A DNA stretch of 64,000 nt from Tetradesmus obliquus (Eukaryota > Chlorophyta > Chlorophyceae > Sphaeropleales > Scenedesmaceae): contig CP126205.1 of assembly GCA_030272155.1 (NCBI GenBank), forward strand, positions 732,501-796,500, written 5' to 3'. The position numbers were made by a program, and so were the translations under genes. This document shows positions 23,801 through 35,223 of the stretch, in pieces; within the stretch, counting starts at the first letter, position 1; the number at the start of each line of letters is the position of its first letter. Under the pieces are notes generated by a model. That model was not told the DNA's origin, did no database searches, and saw only the letters and a program-made list of their open reading frames with translations.

Positions 23801-26610
23801 CATGTGCGGGTTCTCGATGTTGTGGCAATTGAATGTATGCAAGTTCAAAGATAACCAGACTTTGTCAGATCAAGGGGTGCGAGATGTGTGTAAGTAGGCA
23901 GTATTGGTAATCAAACCAACCTTCTAGTAAGCAGTTACAATGCAAGTAGGTAAATTAGTACCCAACAGCGGCTCACCGCGGAGCACTTGTACAATATCTT
24001 GGTGTTGTGTGTCAGCAGGGAGTCCACCTCCACCTCGCCCAGGTCGATCATGGGCAGGTGCTTCAGCAGCCGCCGGCACGCGCGCTTGTGCTGCAGATGC
24101 AATGGCACCAGCAGCAGGCAGTTCAGCAGCGACAATTGAAGCAAGCAATCATCAAGCTCCAGTAATGTAATGATGCAGATCATGCCCAGCAAGACAATGG
24201 CAATCACACCAACCAGCCGTACCTGTGGGTCGTGAATGAGCGCCTGCAGCGCCTCGTACATGTGCCCCACCACGCTGGCCTTGCTGAAGCATCACACAAC
24301 AGCACCACACCAGGACGGAAAGTGCCTGGATGAATTATGTTTGCTCACCTGTGGGTCGTGTATGAGTGCCTGCAGCGCCTCGTACATGTGCCCCCCCCAC
24401 GCTGGCCTTGCTGAAGCATCACACAACAGCACCAGAAGCAACAGGAGGCTCTTTGTCCAACTGATGTTCGTGCTCACCTGCGGGTCATGTATGAGCGCCT
24501 GCAGCGCCTCGTACATGTGCCCCACCACGCTGGCCTTGCTGAAGCGCCCCTCCAGCAGCGCGTCAACCACCAGCCGCACACACGCCGCCTGCTGGCTGGC
24601 CATGGCCAGCTGCAGAAAGAGAAGCAGTGGAAGCAGCAGGGCAGCAGCAGCAGCAGTGTCAGTGTTGTGAAACACGAATGGCATGCAGGAGTAGGCCACC
24701 ACCAGCCGCACACACGCCGCCTGCTGGCTGGCCATGGCCAGCTGTGGAACGAAAGAAAGCAACCATAGTAGCGGCGGCAGTAGAAGCAGAGTCAGCAGGG
24801 TGTACTGGCAAAGAACAGTGAAATAGCCACCACCCTGTTAGGTGTCGGTGAGAAAGAGCGTCCACCACCAGCAGCACACAGGCCGCCTGCTGGCTGGCCA
24901 TGGCCGTCTGAATAGATGGTAAAAGACACGAGGCGCAGCAGCGGCAGCAGCAGCATTAGAAGCTGTATCAGCGCTGTACGCAATGCCATGAATGACACGC
25001 AGGCGTGAGCCACCACTCTGCGACATGTCATTATGTATGCACATGCACACTGACGGCTCCTACTGGCAGGACCCACACATGTACAAGATGCATGACACGC
25101 ATATTCATCTATTCGTATTATGCACGCAGGGCCACTGCCCAACCTGCAGCAGGTCTTCCTTGCGGCTGCGCGACTTGTGTGTCGCCTTCACGCGCCCGCC
25201 AGCCTGCGCCACCTCCATGGACTTGCGCGGCTGCATGGACAGCTGTGGCTGCGGCGGCTGGCCAGCCTTACTGCTGCGCTCCCTGCAAGCAGCAAAGACA
25301 CACAGCACAGCAAACAGCATATTTGGGCATCAGGCTGCATCGACAGCTGCGGCTGCGGCGGCTGGACAGGCTTGCTGCCACGCTCCCTGCAAGCAGATGG
25401 AGAGTATGATTTTTGCTGGCACTTTCTGTGCTGGGTTGCGGCAACTCTCACACACTCACATGCTAGCAGTTGTTTAACATGAACAAAGCACTCTGTCACT
25501 GTGAAATCAGGGCCCTGACTTCCAGCTGACCCACTCCAACCGACCCACTCCAAGATGAAGCGCCACTTGGACGACCCCAGCACGCCAGAGCCAGCCGCAT
25601 GTGTGCAATACCAGATCCTCACTGCGGATTGCCGCATTGCAGACCTCTCTGTGCTGGGTTGCTGCAATTACGTCCCACTTAAATACCACAACAGTCACTT
25701 TACTTCACAAGGCAAACTGCTCACCTCCAGCTGACCCACTCAAAGATGAAGCGCCGCTTTTAGGACCCCAGCACGCCCGAGCCAGCCACATGTGTGCAAT
25801 ACCAGATCCTCACTGCAGATTGCCGCATTGCAGACCTCTCTGTGATGGGTTGATGCTACTTCCCACTCCAATACTACGAGAGTCACTTGACTACAAACAG
25901 TGCTCACCTCCAGCTGACCCAGTCAAAGATGAAGCGCCGCTTTGAAGACCCCAGCACGCCCGAGCCAGCCGCCGACTTGCCCAGCGAGGCATTCGACAAG
26001 CCACTGTTAATCTTCAGCAGCTGCGACCCATCCACGGCCTGCAATCCATTCGCACCGCCCTGCCCTGCTGCCTCCCGATCCTCCCTATCAGATGCTGCAA
26101 AAGAGCAGCGGCTCGTGCTGCCTAAGCTGCGCCTGCTGGTGCCAAAAGTACCAAAGTACTGCAGCAGCAGCTCGCGCGTGGATCGCCTGCGGGAGGCCTG
26201 CGGGGTGAGCGGCCCGCCGCCTTCTGGCAGGCCTGCTGCTGCAACTGCTGCTGCATTTGCCACATTGTCAGCAGCGGTGAGTTGCGCAGCTGCTGCGGAG
26301 AGCACGGCCGCATTGTTGTTGCTGCTGCTGCTGTTGTTGTTGCCGTCCGCGCCAGCCGCCTCCTTGCCGCTGCCACCTGGGCTGCTCAACAACAGCCCGC
26401 TTGCCTTATATGCGCTGTATCGCTGAGCCATGCTTGCACCATCAGATAGAGAGCGCTGCCGCATGGCATGTGCAATCGCCAGAGGTGCATCGCTATCATC
26501 TGGGCTGGAGCCGTCGCCTGCTGCGCCGCCGGTAGTGCCTGCTGCACCAGATGTGGCTCTGCGGTTGCCGCTTAGGAAAGATACCAGCCGCCTGCCTAGC
26601 GGCTGCTGCC

Positions 26611-26644
<34 letters not shown>

Positions 26645-29600
26645 TTCGCTGCTGGCTTGCTTGAGCGGGCTGCCGTGCAGCTGCTGCTGCGACGGCGAGT
26701 CCGGCTGCTGCTGGTTAAAGCCCACAAACGACCCGCTGCCCTGCTGCTGTAATGCTGTCAGGCGCAGCTTCGCGCTGCTACCTGCGCGGCTGCCGTCGCC
26801 GCTGCCGCTGCCACCGCCGCTGCTGCGGCACTGCAAGGGGCTGCTGCTGTTGGGTCCCAGCTGTGCCGCAAAGCTCAAGCTGAGTGGGGCGCTTGATCTG
26901 CTTAGTGGCATGCCGCCGCCGCTGGTGTCGTCATTGTCATTTCCGCCAAATGACATGTCACAACGCGGGCTGCTCGGCGCGCTGAGCGTGCCGGTGACAG
27001 TGGCTGCCGCAGCACTGACTGCTGCCATCGTCGCTGCTGCTGCTGCCGCGATAGCGTCCTTTGCAGCGTCCTTGCGTGACCGCAACTTTTGCAGCTTTGC
27101 AGGGCTCCCCGGGCTCTGCGGCTCCTCATCATGGCTGCATGTTTCATGCAGCGTATCTAGTGCTGCTGGTGCCCTTGCATTGCGTGATGTGGCTGGGCTC
27201 AGTAGCCGAGTGGGTGACATGCTGCTGGGGGTGAGTGCAGGAGAGCGAGCAGCAGGGCTGCTTGCAGGGTCTGAACCTGATGCTGCTGATGGATCTGAGT
27301 CATCGCCTGGATCATTAGTAGCAGTAGTACCAGCTTGCCGTGGTGCTGGTGCAGCGACTGTCGAGGCGTCGCCGGTCGTCCTGCGCTGCTGCTGCTGCTG
27401 CTGCTGCTGCGGCTTGGGTTTGAAGGCCATGACTGTGCGCAAATCCGCCACACTGTTAGCCCAGCGTCTGTTTCGAACCAAGCCCTCCAGCTCATCTCCT
27501 CCAGCACTGCTGCTCATCTGCGACTGCCCCAGCTGCTGCTGCTGCTGCTGCTTCTTCATGCTGTCCCTGGTGCCCCTCCTAGAGCCCGGCAGGCCGCCAA
27601 TCATGGATGCATCCCCCTGGCGGTCATGTGGATGTATTACATAATCCTCTGCCATCCCCATCGCATACAGCCCTAATTGTGACTGCTGCTGTGATTGTGC
27701 TGCTGTGAGTGGCTGCTGCTGGCCGGGGAAGTAGCTGCGCCGGCTGAGCAGGCTCTGCTGCGAGTCGGACTTGGGCAGCGACGGCTGCGGGCTGGCAAAG
27801 ACAGGCCCAATGTGCAACTGCAGGGTTGTAGCAGGAGCAGCAGCATAGCAGCAGCAACGCAGTGGCGGCATTAGAACCAGCTGATGGTGGCGTACCAATA
27901 TCATGCAACACATGCTGAACAGTACAAGTGGTCCAAGCCTGCTTATGTGCCACTTTGAATGGTATTCAGGTTGCTGTGTCTGTCTTGTCACAGCTCACCC
28001 GCCATGCCATCCTCTACAAAAGCGGCAGCAGCAGGCTGAGCATTGCTGCAGTATCAGCATGCCACTTTGCACACATCACTCACCAGCCATCCCATCTTCT
28101 CAAACAGTGGCAGCAGCAGGCTCAGCACCGCCACGTTGCCGTCTGCCGCTGCCAGCATCACCAGCAGCTGCAGCACACAGCCGTCCTGCAGAGCGCCCTG
28201 CTGCAGGTGCCAGCTCAGCGCGGCCTCGAGCTTGTGCACCTGAGGGTAAGCATGCAGCAACACAGCAACAGTTGGCTTAGCTTGGGACTGTTTTTGCCTC
28301 GGTGTCCCATAGTTTGCTGCCTTGCTGCTGCAGGTGCCAGCTCAGCGCGGCCTCAAGCTTGTGCACCTGAGGGACAGCATGCAGCAGTACTCAGCTCAGG
28401 CGACATTTCCATCTCAATCCAGTAGCCTTTGTCATGTCTGAAAATACACAGCCTGGCAGGCGTGTGCTGTTGGAATGGAGTGTGGCGCAGGCAGAGAGTT
28501 GCATGTATTGCCTCCCTGATGCTGTCAGCAGTGACACCTGGCTGCAGCTATTGTCACCCCTAGTTGCTGCAGCTCACCTTGTTATTCTTCTTGCAGTTGT
28601 AGTACAAGCCCCTGAAAGCAGCGCTGTACAACTTGGCAATGCTGTGGTCCGCCTGCAGCAGCGACACCGCGCCATCGTAGCCACACGCCACCACGCTGCT
28701 GCTGCTGCCGTCGCTGCCGCAGCCGCTGCTGCTGAAGCTGCTGCTGCTGCCGCCTGATCTGCTCCAGCTCACGCAGCTGACAGGGCCCTCGTGCGCCTGT
28801 GCTGCTGTTATGAGGCAGCTCTGCGGCACATCCCAGCTGCTGATCACGCCTGACGCGTCGCCCACAGCCAGCAGCGTGGCCGCTGCAGTAAGGCAGCAGC
28901 AGAAGCAGCAGCAGTTGCAGCAGCAGAAACAGGAACGCGGTCAGATTAAACGCAGCACCGCCAGCAGTTGCAGCCACATCGGCAACAGGCGGCCTGCAAT
29001 CAACAGGCAATACCAGCAGGCAGCAAGCACTGTACTTGCAAGCGTTCTGCTCGTTGCATCGTACAGCATGAGCACAGGATGGTTGCCGCCAGCGCAACTG
29101 TGTTGAACGCCACAGAGCGCACCGCTGCTGTGTGCAGCGTGATGACAACAGCGGCTGCAATGAGGTTTGTTTGTTGCATCATACAGTATGAGTAAAGCAG
29201 CACAGCAAGGCTGCAGCCAGCGCACCTGTGTTGAATGCCACTGAGCGCACTGCAACCGTGTGCAGCGAGATGACTGCCAGCTTGAAGCCGGTGAGGTGGC
29301 TCCACACAGCACGAGCACAGCATGAAGCCACACAGCAGCATGAAGCCACACAGCAGAAGGACAGCATGACTGCAGCCAGCTCACCTGTGTTGAACGCCAC
29401 TGAGCGCACCGCTGCTGTGTGCAGCGTGATGACTGCCAGCTTGAACCCGGTGAGGTGGCTCCACACAATCACGCGGCCATCCAGCGCACCAGACACGACA
29501 GTGGCTCCGTCGTCGGCAAAGTCGACTGCAGTGACCTCCGTGGTGTGAATCTGGTAACGTGTCTGCGTGAGTTCAAGGCAAGCAAGCACAACAGAAGCAC

Positions 29601-32600
29601 AGCCTCATTGCTCTTTAAACTTTCAACAAAGCAGAGCAGCACCACAGGTCGCTCCCTATGGCTGCGGGCCTAGCCCTGCCTGTGATGCTGCCATACAGCG
29701 GCTCGAACCACTGCAGCACTACTCCATCCATCACACTGCCACCATGGCAGAGCAGCACCACACAGCACTCACCATGGCTTGTCCGTCTTCTCTCCCTCCG
29801 TTTGATCACTGCCAGCCAGCCGGCAACACAACAGCAGCAGGCGCCCAGCACCAAGAAACGCTAACACAGCAGAGCAACACCACGCATCGCTCACCCTGGC
29901 TTGGTTCGGCTCCTCTCCCTCCATGTTGACCACCGCTAGCCAGCCAGCCATCAACACACCAGCAGCAGCAGATGCCTTGCGCTCTTAGCTTGCTACATAT
30001 GGCAAAGTAAGACCACCACCCATTGCTTACCATGGCCTGGTCCGGCTCCTCTCCCTCCATGTTGACCACCGCCAGCCAGCCAGCCAGCCAACAGAGCATC
30101 ATAGGCTTACGCCCTAAGATTACCAAGTGTGGCAAAGCAAGACCATCGCAGTTTGCTCACCATGGCTTGAACCGGCTCCTCGCCCTCAATCTTGAATACC
30201 GCCAGCCATCCAACCAGCAGCATAACTATGCGCGCGAAGACTGCTAGTACAGCAGAGCAGCCTATTCATTGCCCTGCTCACCATGGCTTGGTCCGGCTCC
30301 TCCCCCTCCATGTTGGCCACATGCAGCCATCCAACCAGCGCTAGATGCAGCATATACTTTGTGCGCCAAGAATGCTGATACAGCAGAGCAGGACCACGCA
30401 TTGCTCACCATGGCTTGGTCCGGCTCCTCGCCCTCCTTGTTCACCACCGCCAGCCAGCCGGCAACACAACAGCAGGATGCGTCTTGCGCTCAAGAACGGC
30501 TAGAATAGCAGAGCAGTGCAGCAGGTCTCTCACCATGGCTTGATCAGGCTCCTCTCCCTCCATGTTGACCACTGCCAGCCATCCGGCAGCGGAGCCCACA
30601 GCCAGCCGCGCATGCACGCCGCCAGCCCACGCGCAGCATGACAGCGGCGTGTCTGGCGTAGTCAGCACCTGCAATGGCAAGCGCGGCATGCATACATGCT
30701 CAGTGCATATAAGTGCATGCACAACCAGCTGATAAGGGCAGCAGCTGGTCCTGCTTCAGCCCAGGCGCAGCACGACAGCGGCGTGTCTGGCGTGGTTAGC
30801 ACCTGCAATGGCAAGAGCGGCATGCACAAATGTTCAGTGCATATAAGTGCACACACAAGCAGCCAAGAAGTGCAGCAGCTGGTCCTGTTTCAGGCCAGGC
30901 GCAGCACGACAGCGGCGCGTCTGGCGTGGGCAGCACCTGCAAAGGCAGGAGCAGCAAGCATGCTGTTGTTGTGAGTCGCGGATGTAGCTAAAACACGTGC
31001 CAGTTGCTGCGCCAACGCCCTCTGCTCCCCTTGTCCCGTCAAACTTGTCACGCCCTGCGTAAACTCTGCGCATTCACATCATACACAGCCATAAACTGCA
31101 GCAGCTACTCACGCCCCTGCCTGCCACCCGTTCTCTCCCGCCCACCTTGAAGGGGTTCTCGCAGTGCCACAGCCACCCCTCCGGCCCAATCGCTGCCGCA
31201 GCCGCCGACAGCGCCGCCGCACCCGCCGCCCCTGCCAGCCCTGCTGCTGCTGCTCCCAGCGGTGCCCCGCTGGGCCGAGTCGTGCTGGGTCTTCCGTCCG
31301 AGCCAATGTCCCTGCTGCCGCCGCGCGGGCTTGCTATGATGCTAGGGGCGCGGCTTTCCGCTGAAGATACTGAGCCCTGTGACACGCGCCGGCCCATGTG
31401 ATCATAGCTGGCGGCGTGCAGCTCGTTGTCGTCTGCTGCTTCTGTGATGCCTGCTGGGCGCACTGAGGGGTCGTACTCCCACAGCCTGTTTGTGTGTGTT
31501 GGGGTGGGATTAGGCAGCACAATGAGTGGAAGCGGCAGGGGTGTGGAGTTCAACGCAAGTGCATGTACAGCAGAGCGCAGGGTTGCATGACAGCTGATGA
31601 TGCAGCTGTACTTGGCATGCGATTCAACACAAGGGCAACATGCGCACTTTAGATCTGACACTGCGCAAACACGGCAGGGCTTCCATGACCTGTTCAGTCA
31701 AGCATTGCATCTGCTGTACTGTTGTGCCAGGTGGCTGCTGACACCGCCAATCCTGCTGCTGCTGCTGCTGCTGCTCTGCTGCTGCTCTGCTGCTGCAGGC
31801 GCCAGGCCACTCACCACAGCACGCCGACTTGGTGCTGCTTCTTATCACAGCCCACCAGGGCCACCCGCCCCAGCTGGCTGTTCACACTCAGCGCTGACAC
31901 CAGCATGTCCATCTTTGCTGACACAGCTATTGGTGAGTCGCAGCCTGCAGCATCAGCACCTGCTGCTGCTGCAGGAGGTACTGGTGCAGCCAAATCGACT
32001 GCAGATGCTGTAGCTGTTGCGGTGGCTGTCGCTGCTGCCGCAGCGGCTGCTGAGTTGCAGCTGATAGCGGTCACTGCGCCGTCTCGCCGAGCAGCTGCCA
32101 GGAAGCCATTGCTGAAGCTGCAGTAGGCAAAGCCGCTGCCAAAGCAGATGCTGGTCTGTGCAGCCACACCATCGCCAGGCAGCAGCACTGACACCTTTCC
32201 CGCATGGTCAGCACACAGCACTGCCTCCTGCTGTCCAACTTCTGACCCTGGACGCATTAGCGGGGAGCTGCTGTTTCCGCCGCTGTCGCGCAGCTGCCTC
32301 TGCAGGACAGGTGCACATGCCAGCAGGCGCGTGCCCTGCTCTGCTACTGCTGTCCGCTGCAGCAGCGGGTGGCGCGGCACGGCTGAGGCCTTAGGACTGC
32401 TGCAGCTGGCGCCGAGGATCGCTGCGGCTGCAGCTGCTGCTGAGCCTGCCCTGTCTGCTGCTGCGGGTCCAGCAGCGAGTGCGCCCTGCAGGTGATTCTG
32501 GCTGAACCTGCGGCTGCGTGGTGGCCCAGTGTTGAGGCGTATGGGCACCCTGAGCCTGTGCTGGTTGCTGAGCAGCACCACGTCCAGCACACACAGCAGG

Positions 32601-32635
32601 CTGTCCAGGCCTTGCAGGATAAGCAAGCAATCAAG

Positions 32636-32668
<33 letters not shown>

Positions 32669-34632
32669 AAGCAGGCAGGCCAGCAGGCAGGCAAATGTGA
32701 GGACTACAGGAATCAAAATGAAGTCAACCAGCCGCCCTGCACCTGCCATCAGCAACAGCCACATGCTGCACATGCCTGTGCATCATCTCATGACGGACCT
32801 GTGCTCCTGCTGCCCCAAACTGCGCCTAAAAAAAGTCCATGCAGGTGCATCTCCTGCTGCATTGGCGGCAGCCTGTCTGCCAATCTTACCATACTGCTAT
32901 CATGTGCGCATGGCGTGACACAGCAGGGCATGGACAAAGCTCAGACAAAACCGCCGGCAGCAGCAACCCACCCACTGTCACAATGTGCCTGCCGTCAGGG
33001 CTCCAGCAGCAGCCCCTGATGGGCTTGAAGTGCTCATGCACACACAGCACGCAGCTGCCGCTGGCCACATCCCACAGCACCAGCCTCGCATCCTCTGCAG
33101 CACTCAGCAGCTTGCTGCCATCTGGTGACAGCGCGCAGCAGCGCACTTTGTAGCCGTCCTGGTGCCACGCCGGCAGCTGCTGCAGCTCCGTAGCTCCATG
33201 CGGCATCAGGTACACCTTGCCTGAGCGGCTGCCGACTGCTAGCCAGCTTCCATCGCGTGATAGGTCTAGGCAGGAGACCTGCTCGCCCTTCGGCAGCTGC
33301 AGCAGCGCAGACAGCTGCACAGGCGCTGCTGGCTTGTCTGCTGCATCTGCAGCAGCCTTGCTACCCTTGCTGTCCTGTCCTGCAAGCTGCGCAGCATCTG
33401 CTGCTGCGTTGTCGTCTGCATCAGGGCAGAATCCTGCAAGATCCCACAGCAGTACATTTCCATCGTTGCCGCCTGTCGCTGCCCACAAGCCATCTGCTGA
33501 TACGCAGCAGGCCTTCACCATGCTGCTCTTGCTGTGGCCTGGTAGGGTGAAGCGCCTTATGACTGGCTCTGCTGTTGGGCCTCCTGGCTGAGTGATATGC
33601 CACAGGAAGGTTTGGCCCTCCCTGCCACCGCTGACCACTATGCTGCCATCGTCTGACACCACGCAGCACCGCACTGCAGGACAGGGGATTGAGTGGAGAG
33701 CAGCAGTCAGTGAGCATACAGCCGTCTTGACCATGCTGTGGTGACATCATGACATCTGCAGCTCAAACTGGACTGCTGCTGGATCACCTCATTGCTGCCT
33801 GCGGTTTGCCACTCGGCTACTGTCCTGTAAGCCTGCCAGCAGCTGCTGGGTCATGCCGATTAGTGACCACGCCTGAATGCAAAGCTGGCTCCCTATCTTC
33901 AGTGCACCATGCGTGTTGCTTGCTGCTGCTTGCTGCTCACCTTCTGCGGTTGGTCCCTCTAGAAAGGCAAACTTGTTGCAGGAGCACAGCTGCAGCTCGA
34001 TAGCTGGGGCCATGGGGTCTCCATACACAGCTACATGGCTCAAGCTGGGGTTGAAGGCATTGCTGCACCTGCGGGGCCCCTTGCTCTGCTGGCTCACTAG
34101 CATGCCGTGTGCAGTGTCATAGCAGTTGATGCTGTTGACGCTGGTGCTGCAGATGACTGTGTTGGGCAGCAGCGCATGGTAGCAGCAGCTGACGCAGCTC
34201 GTGCCACTTGTGGTGAGGCGCAGCGCTTCGTATGCATGCTCCAAGTGATCTCCGCAGAGCCTTGCCACTTTCTCGCTTGTGACCTGACCGCCATCTGCAG
34301 AGACATGGGGCCAGCAGCAGCATGATGAGCTGGGTGTGAGTCCCTGTGAGAGCTGCTGCATGTGCTTGCTGCACTGCTGCTGCAGGAAAGCCGCGGCGAA
34401 GCGCATGTAGCTGGTGCAGCTGCTGTTGCATCACTACTGTATGAGATCCTCTTGCCAGCCGGGACTGTTTGTCTGGCAACAGCAAAGCTGTGTAGTTCAC
34501 ATGCAGCTGCAGCTGCAGCTGCAGCGTCTGCTGCCTGCTTCGCTCACCTCCATTCAAGCGCTGCAAGCGATTGTTGCTGAGCACAGCATCCACTGTGCTG
34601 CGCTGCCTGGTGTTCCTGGCGCTGGCACGCAT
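16604..34632 (-). CDS. WD40-repeat protein fused to a TRP-like six-helix cation channel
   Basis: A complete 2,428-aa gene of 25 exons. Exons: 34632-34548, 34294-33941, 33673-32972, 32610-31815, 31485-31146, 30668-30534, 29562-29385, 28882-28578, 28239-28084, 27817-25908, 25282-25144, 24609-24478, 24090-23977, 23601-23405, 22433-22315, 21830-21751, 21179-21018, 20612-20491, 20147-20069, 19817-19620, 18799-18701, 18471-18377, 18016-17903, 17738-17222, 16762-16604. They sum to 7,287 bases, and every phase fits. Residues 1 to about 1000 hold WD40 blades (for example NDGNVLLWDL, EDARLVLWDV, LDGRVIVWSH). Then comes a 640-aa low-complexity exon and a helical region. Membrane helices follow from about 1820, with FFAFLTLFMAYMGVAVYG, SPWNYMDMASCIIIAMLF, LFVVLVALEVLLLCLRSLYF and MMLLFLLISFGLTFSVL. 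Next are a pore loop with LFTIMFGD and an S6 ending VNLLIAIVDETYGTVKE. The tail has poly-Q and ends in a probable coiled coil. The TRP/polycystin-type call rests on S3, the pore and S6. Confidence 0.87.
16878..16916 (-). repeat. Head copy of the channel's last exon
   Basis: It repeats the acceptor and first codons (LSSSVAGMK) of exon 16762-16604, upstream of it on the minus strand, and then diverges. Confidence 0.7.
19083..19462 (-). repeat. Two tail copies of the channel S5 exon
   Basis: Copies at about 19200-19083 and 19460-19360 repeat the exon end (TFSVLMSPASSSKVN through VAVDEGQ) and its GTGYGC-type donor. Both are downstream of the intact exon 19817-19620 on the minus strand. The middle copy has a frameshift after ISLM, and the other has an extra Ser and several substitutions. 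Confidence 0.9.
20667..20815 (-). repeat. Two head copies of the channel S3 exon
   Basis: Segments at about 20720-20667 and 20815-20771 repeat ADELKQIVT(C/Y)GR upstream of the intact exon 20612-20491. They diverge before the membrane segment and are separated by CAG-rich DNA. Confidence 0.85.
21222..21497 (-). repeat. Three head copies of the channel helix exon 21179-21018
   Basis: Copies at about 21290-21222, 21378-21338 and 21495-21430 repeat FVQFFAFLTLFMAYMGVAVY. Changes such as FASLTLVMAHTGVAV are present, and the middle copy is truncated. All are upstream of the intact exon on the minus strand. Confidence 0.9.
22065..22292. repeat. 38-bp minisatellite, six units
   Basis: Six near-perfect head-to-tail copies of a 38-bp unit (starting gtgtctgatgtcttgccaag) fill much of the intron between channel exons 22433-22315 and 21830-21751. 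The first unit differs at a few positions. There are no spacers, so it is not a CRISPR array. Confidence 0.92.
22521..22580 (-). repeat. Head copy of channel exon 22433-22315
   Basis: It repeats the acceptor region and the codons for VRASQLVPVA-like sequence in decayed form, upstream of the intact exon on the minus strand. Confidence 0.7.
22806..23292 (-). repeat. Four tail copies of the WWLWIW helix exon
   Basis: Copies at about 23270-23150, 23085-23030, 23005-22930 and 22905-22806 repeat GAWWLWIWATQSLG and its donor, downstream of intact exon 23601-23405. Some also include the preceding SIVALLMWPALWGLRH. The outermost copies begin at different points, so the duplicated units differed in length. 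Confidence 0.9.
23645..23725 (-). repeat. Head copy of exon 23601-23405
   Basis: HGHPGSLWAST-like sequence with an acceptor repeats the start of the exon, upstream on the minus strand. It ends near DAFN. Confidence 0.88.
24221..24420 (-). repeat. Two tail copies of channel exon 24609-24478
   Basis: Copies at about 24420-24350 and 24290-24231 repeat HMYEALQALIHDPQ with a GT donor, downstream of the intact exon. One contains an extra C in a C-run, which breaks the frame. Confidence 0.9.
24695..24910 (-). repeat. Two head copies of channel exon 24609-24478
   Basis: Copies at about 24745-24695 and 24910-24855 repeat AMASQQAACVRLVVD with changes (PVCCWWW in the farther copy), upstream of the intact exon on the minus strand. 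Confidence 0.88.
25336..25398 (-). repeat. Head copy of channel exon 25282-25144
   Basis: RERGSKPVQPPQPQLSMQP repeats the exon start (RERSSKAGQPPQPQLSMQP) with its TTGCAG acceptor, upstream on the minus strand. Confidence 0.88.
25515..25830 (-). repeat. Two tail copies of the large low-complexity channel exon
   Basis: Copies near 25785-25724 and 25595-25520 repeat the exon end (GVLGSSKRRFIFDWVSW) and the first part of the intron. A roughly 185-bp unit that includes intronic sequence is repeated. One copy has a premature stop. Confidence 0.9.
26602..26643 (-). repeat. Coding CAG repeat (poly-Gln) in the channel linker
   Basis: A (CAG)n run with a few interruptions encodes a poly-Q stretch inside exon 27817-25908. 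A second coding poly-Q run lies at 17339-17371 in the C-terminal exon. Confidence 0.85.
28328..28374 (-). repeat. Head copy of channel exon 28239-28084
   Basis: VHKLEAALSWHLQQ with a CCCTCAG acceptor is repeated almost unchanged, upstream of the intact exon. Confidence 0.88.
29096..29312 (-). repeat. Two tail copies of the WD40 exon 29562-29385
   Basis: Copies at about 29312-29225 and 29160-29098 repeat LHTAAVRSVAFNT with the GGTG donor and part of the intron, downstream of the intact exon. The nearer copy also retains GFKLAVI. Confidence 0.9.
29764..30480 (-). repeat. Array of six tail copies of WD40 exon 30668-30534
   Basis: Copies end at about 29767, 29890, 30025, 30157, 30279 and 30405, against the real donor at 30533. 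Spacing is 122-136 bp. Each encodes a version of GWLAVVNMEGEEPDQAM followed by a GT donor. Divergence increases irregularly (for example IQDEGEEPVQAM at 30157). With the exon itself this makes seven tails. Confidence 0.92.
30738..30948 (-). repeat. Two head copies of WD40 exon 30668-30534
   Basis: Copies at about 30815-30740 and 30945-30885 repeat VLTTPDTPLSCCAWA with a CATTGCAG-like acceptor, upstream of the intact exon. The farther one is more diverged. Confidence 0.9.
32635..32670. repeat. Tetranucleotide (GCAG)n repeat
   Basis: About nine GCAG/GGCA units lie in the channel intron between exons 33673-32972 and 32610-31815, followed by degenerate units to about 32695. Confidence 0.9.
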
Positions 34633-35223
34633 GCCTGCACTGCAGCTGATGCTGCTTGAATGCCTAGTACTGATTATACATTAAGTGGCCTTGAGGGCAC
34701 TCCACAAGCAGAACTTTGCATGCAGCTGTTGCTGCTGTGCTGCTGCTGCTTCTCCTCCTGTTGCACTTCGTGATGCCAGTGCCAAACGCGTGTTGTACTG
34801 CAATTAGTACCAAGTACCACGAACAGGGCCTTGTTGATTCACAGCTTGAGGGCCATCGCCCACGTTGATCAGTAGGCGCCCATGCCTCAAAGCTTGACCT
34901 GTCACCCAAATGACCACACCCCGCGATTTATAGTACTTAGATCGTATTATGAATAAGCAAGTCGGATGCAGCATATAGTTATAAGCAGCTCTAGACGAGC
35001 TTCAGAGGTTTGAATCTTGTCATGTGGCTGGGTGACACGAGCTGTAGTCAAGCAAGAGGCAGGATCGGACAGGCCTTGTTTAACAGGGTTTCACGATCGT
35101 TTCGAGGACGACTCGTACGTGCTGGGCACGGCACAAGCACTACTACAACAACCCTACTTGGTCTGCTGAAGCTACACTGTCGGCGCCTATCTAGGGTGTG
35201 CATCCAGGCAACGCCCAGGAAAC
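34633..35223. promoter_or_regulatory. Divergent intergenic region between channel and SGNH genes
   Basis: The two genes start 590 bp apart on opposite strands, so both promoters must lie here. The AT-richest part is about 34910-34990. I see no convincing TATA box or named motif. CTG/CAG runs near 34500-34750 belong to the 5' region of the channel gene. Confidence 0.5.

Noticed and set aside
26430-27644. 404-codon open frame on the + strand
   Set aside because: It is antisense to the 636-codon low-complexity exon of the channel gene. Its Leu/Cys-rich product is what the reverse of poly-Gln/Ser/Ala coding gives.
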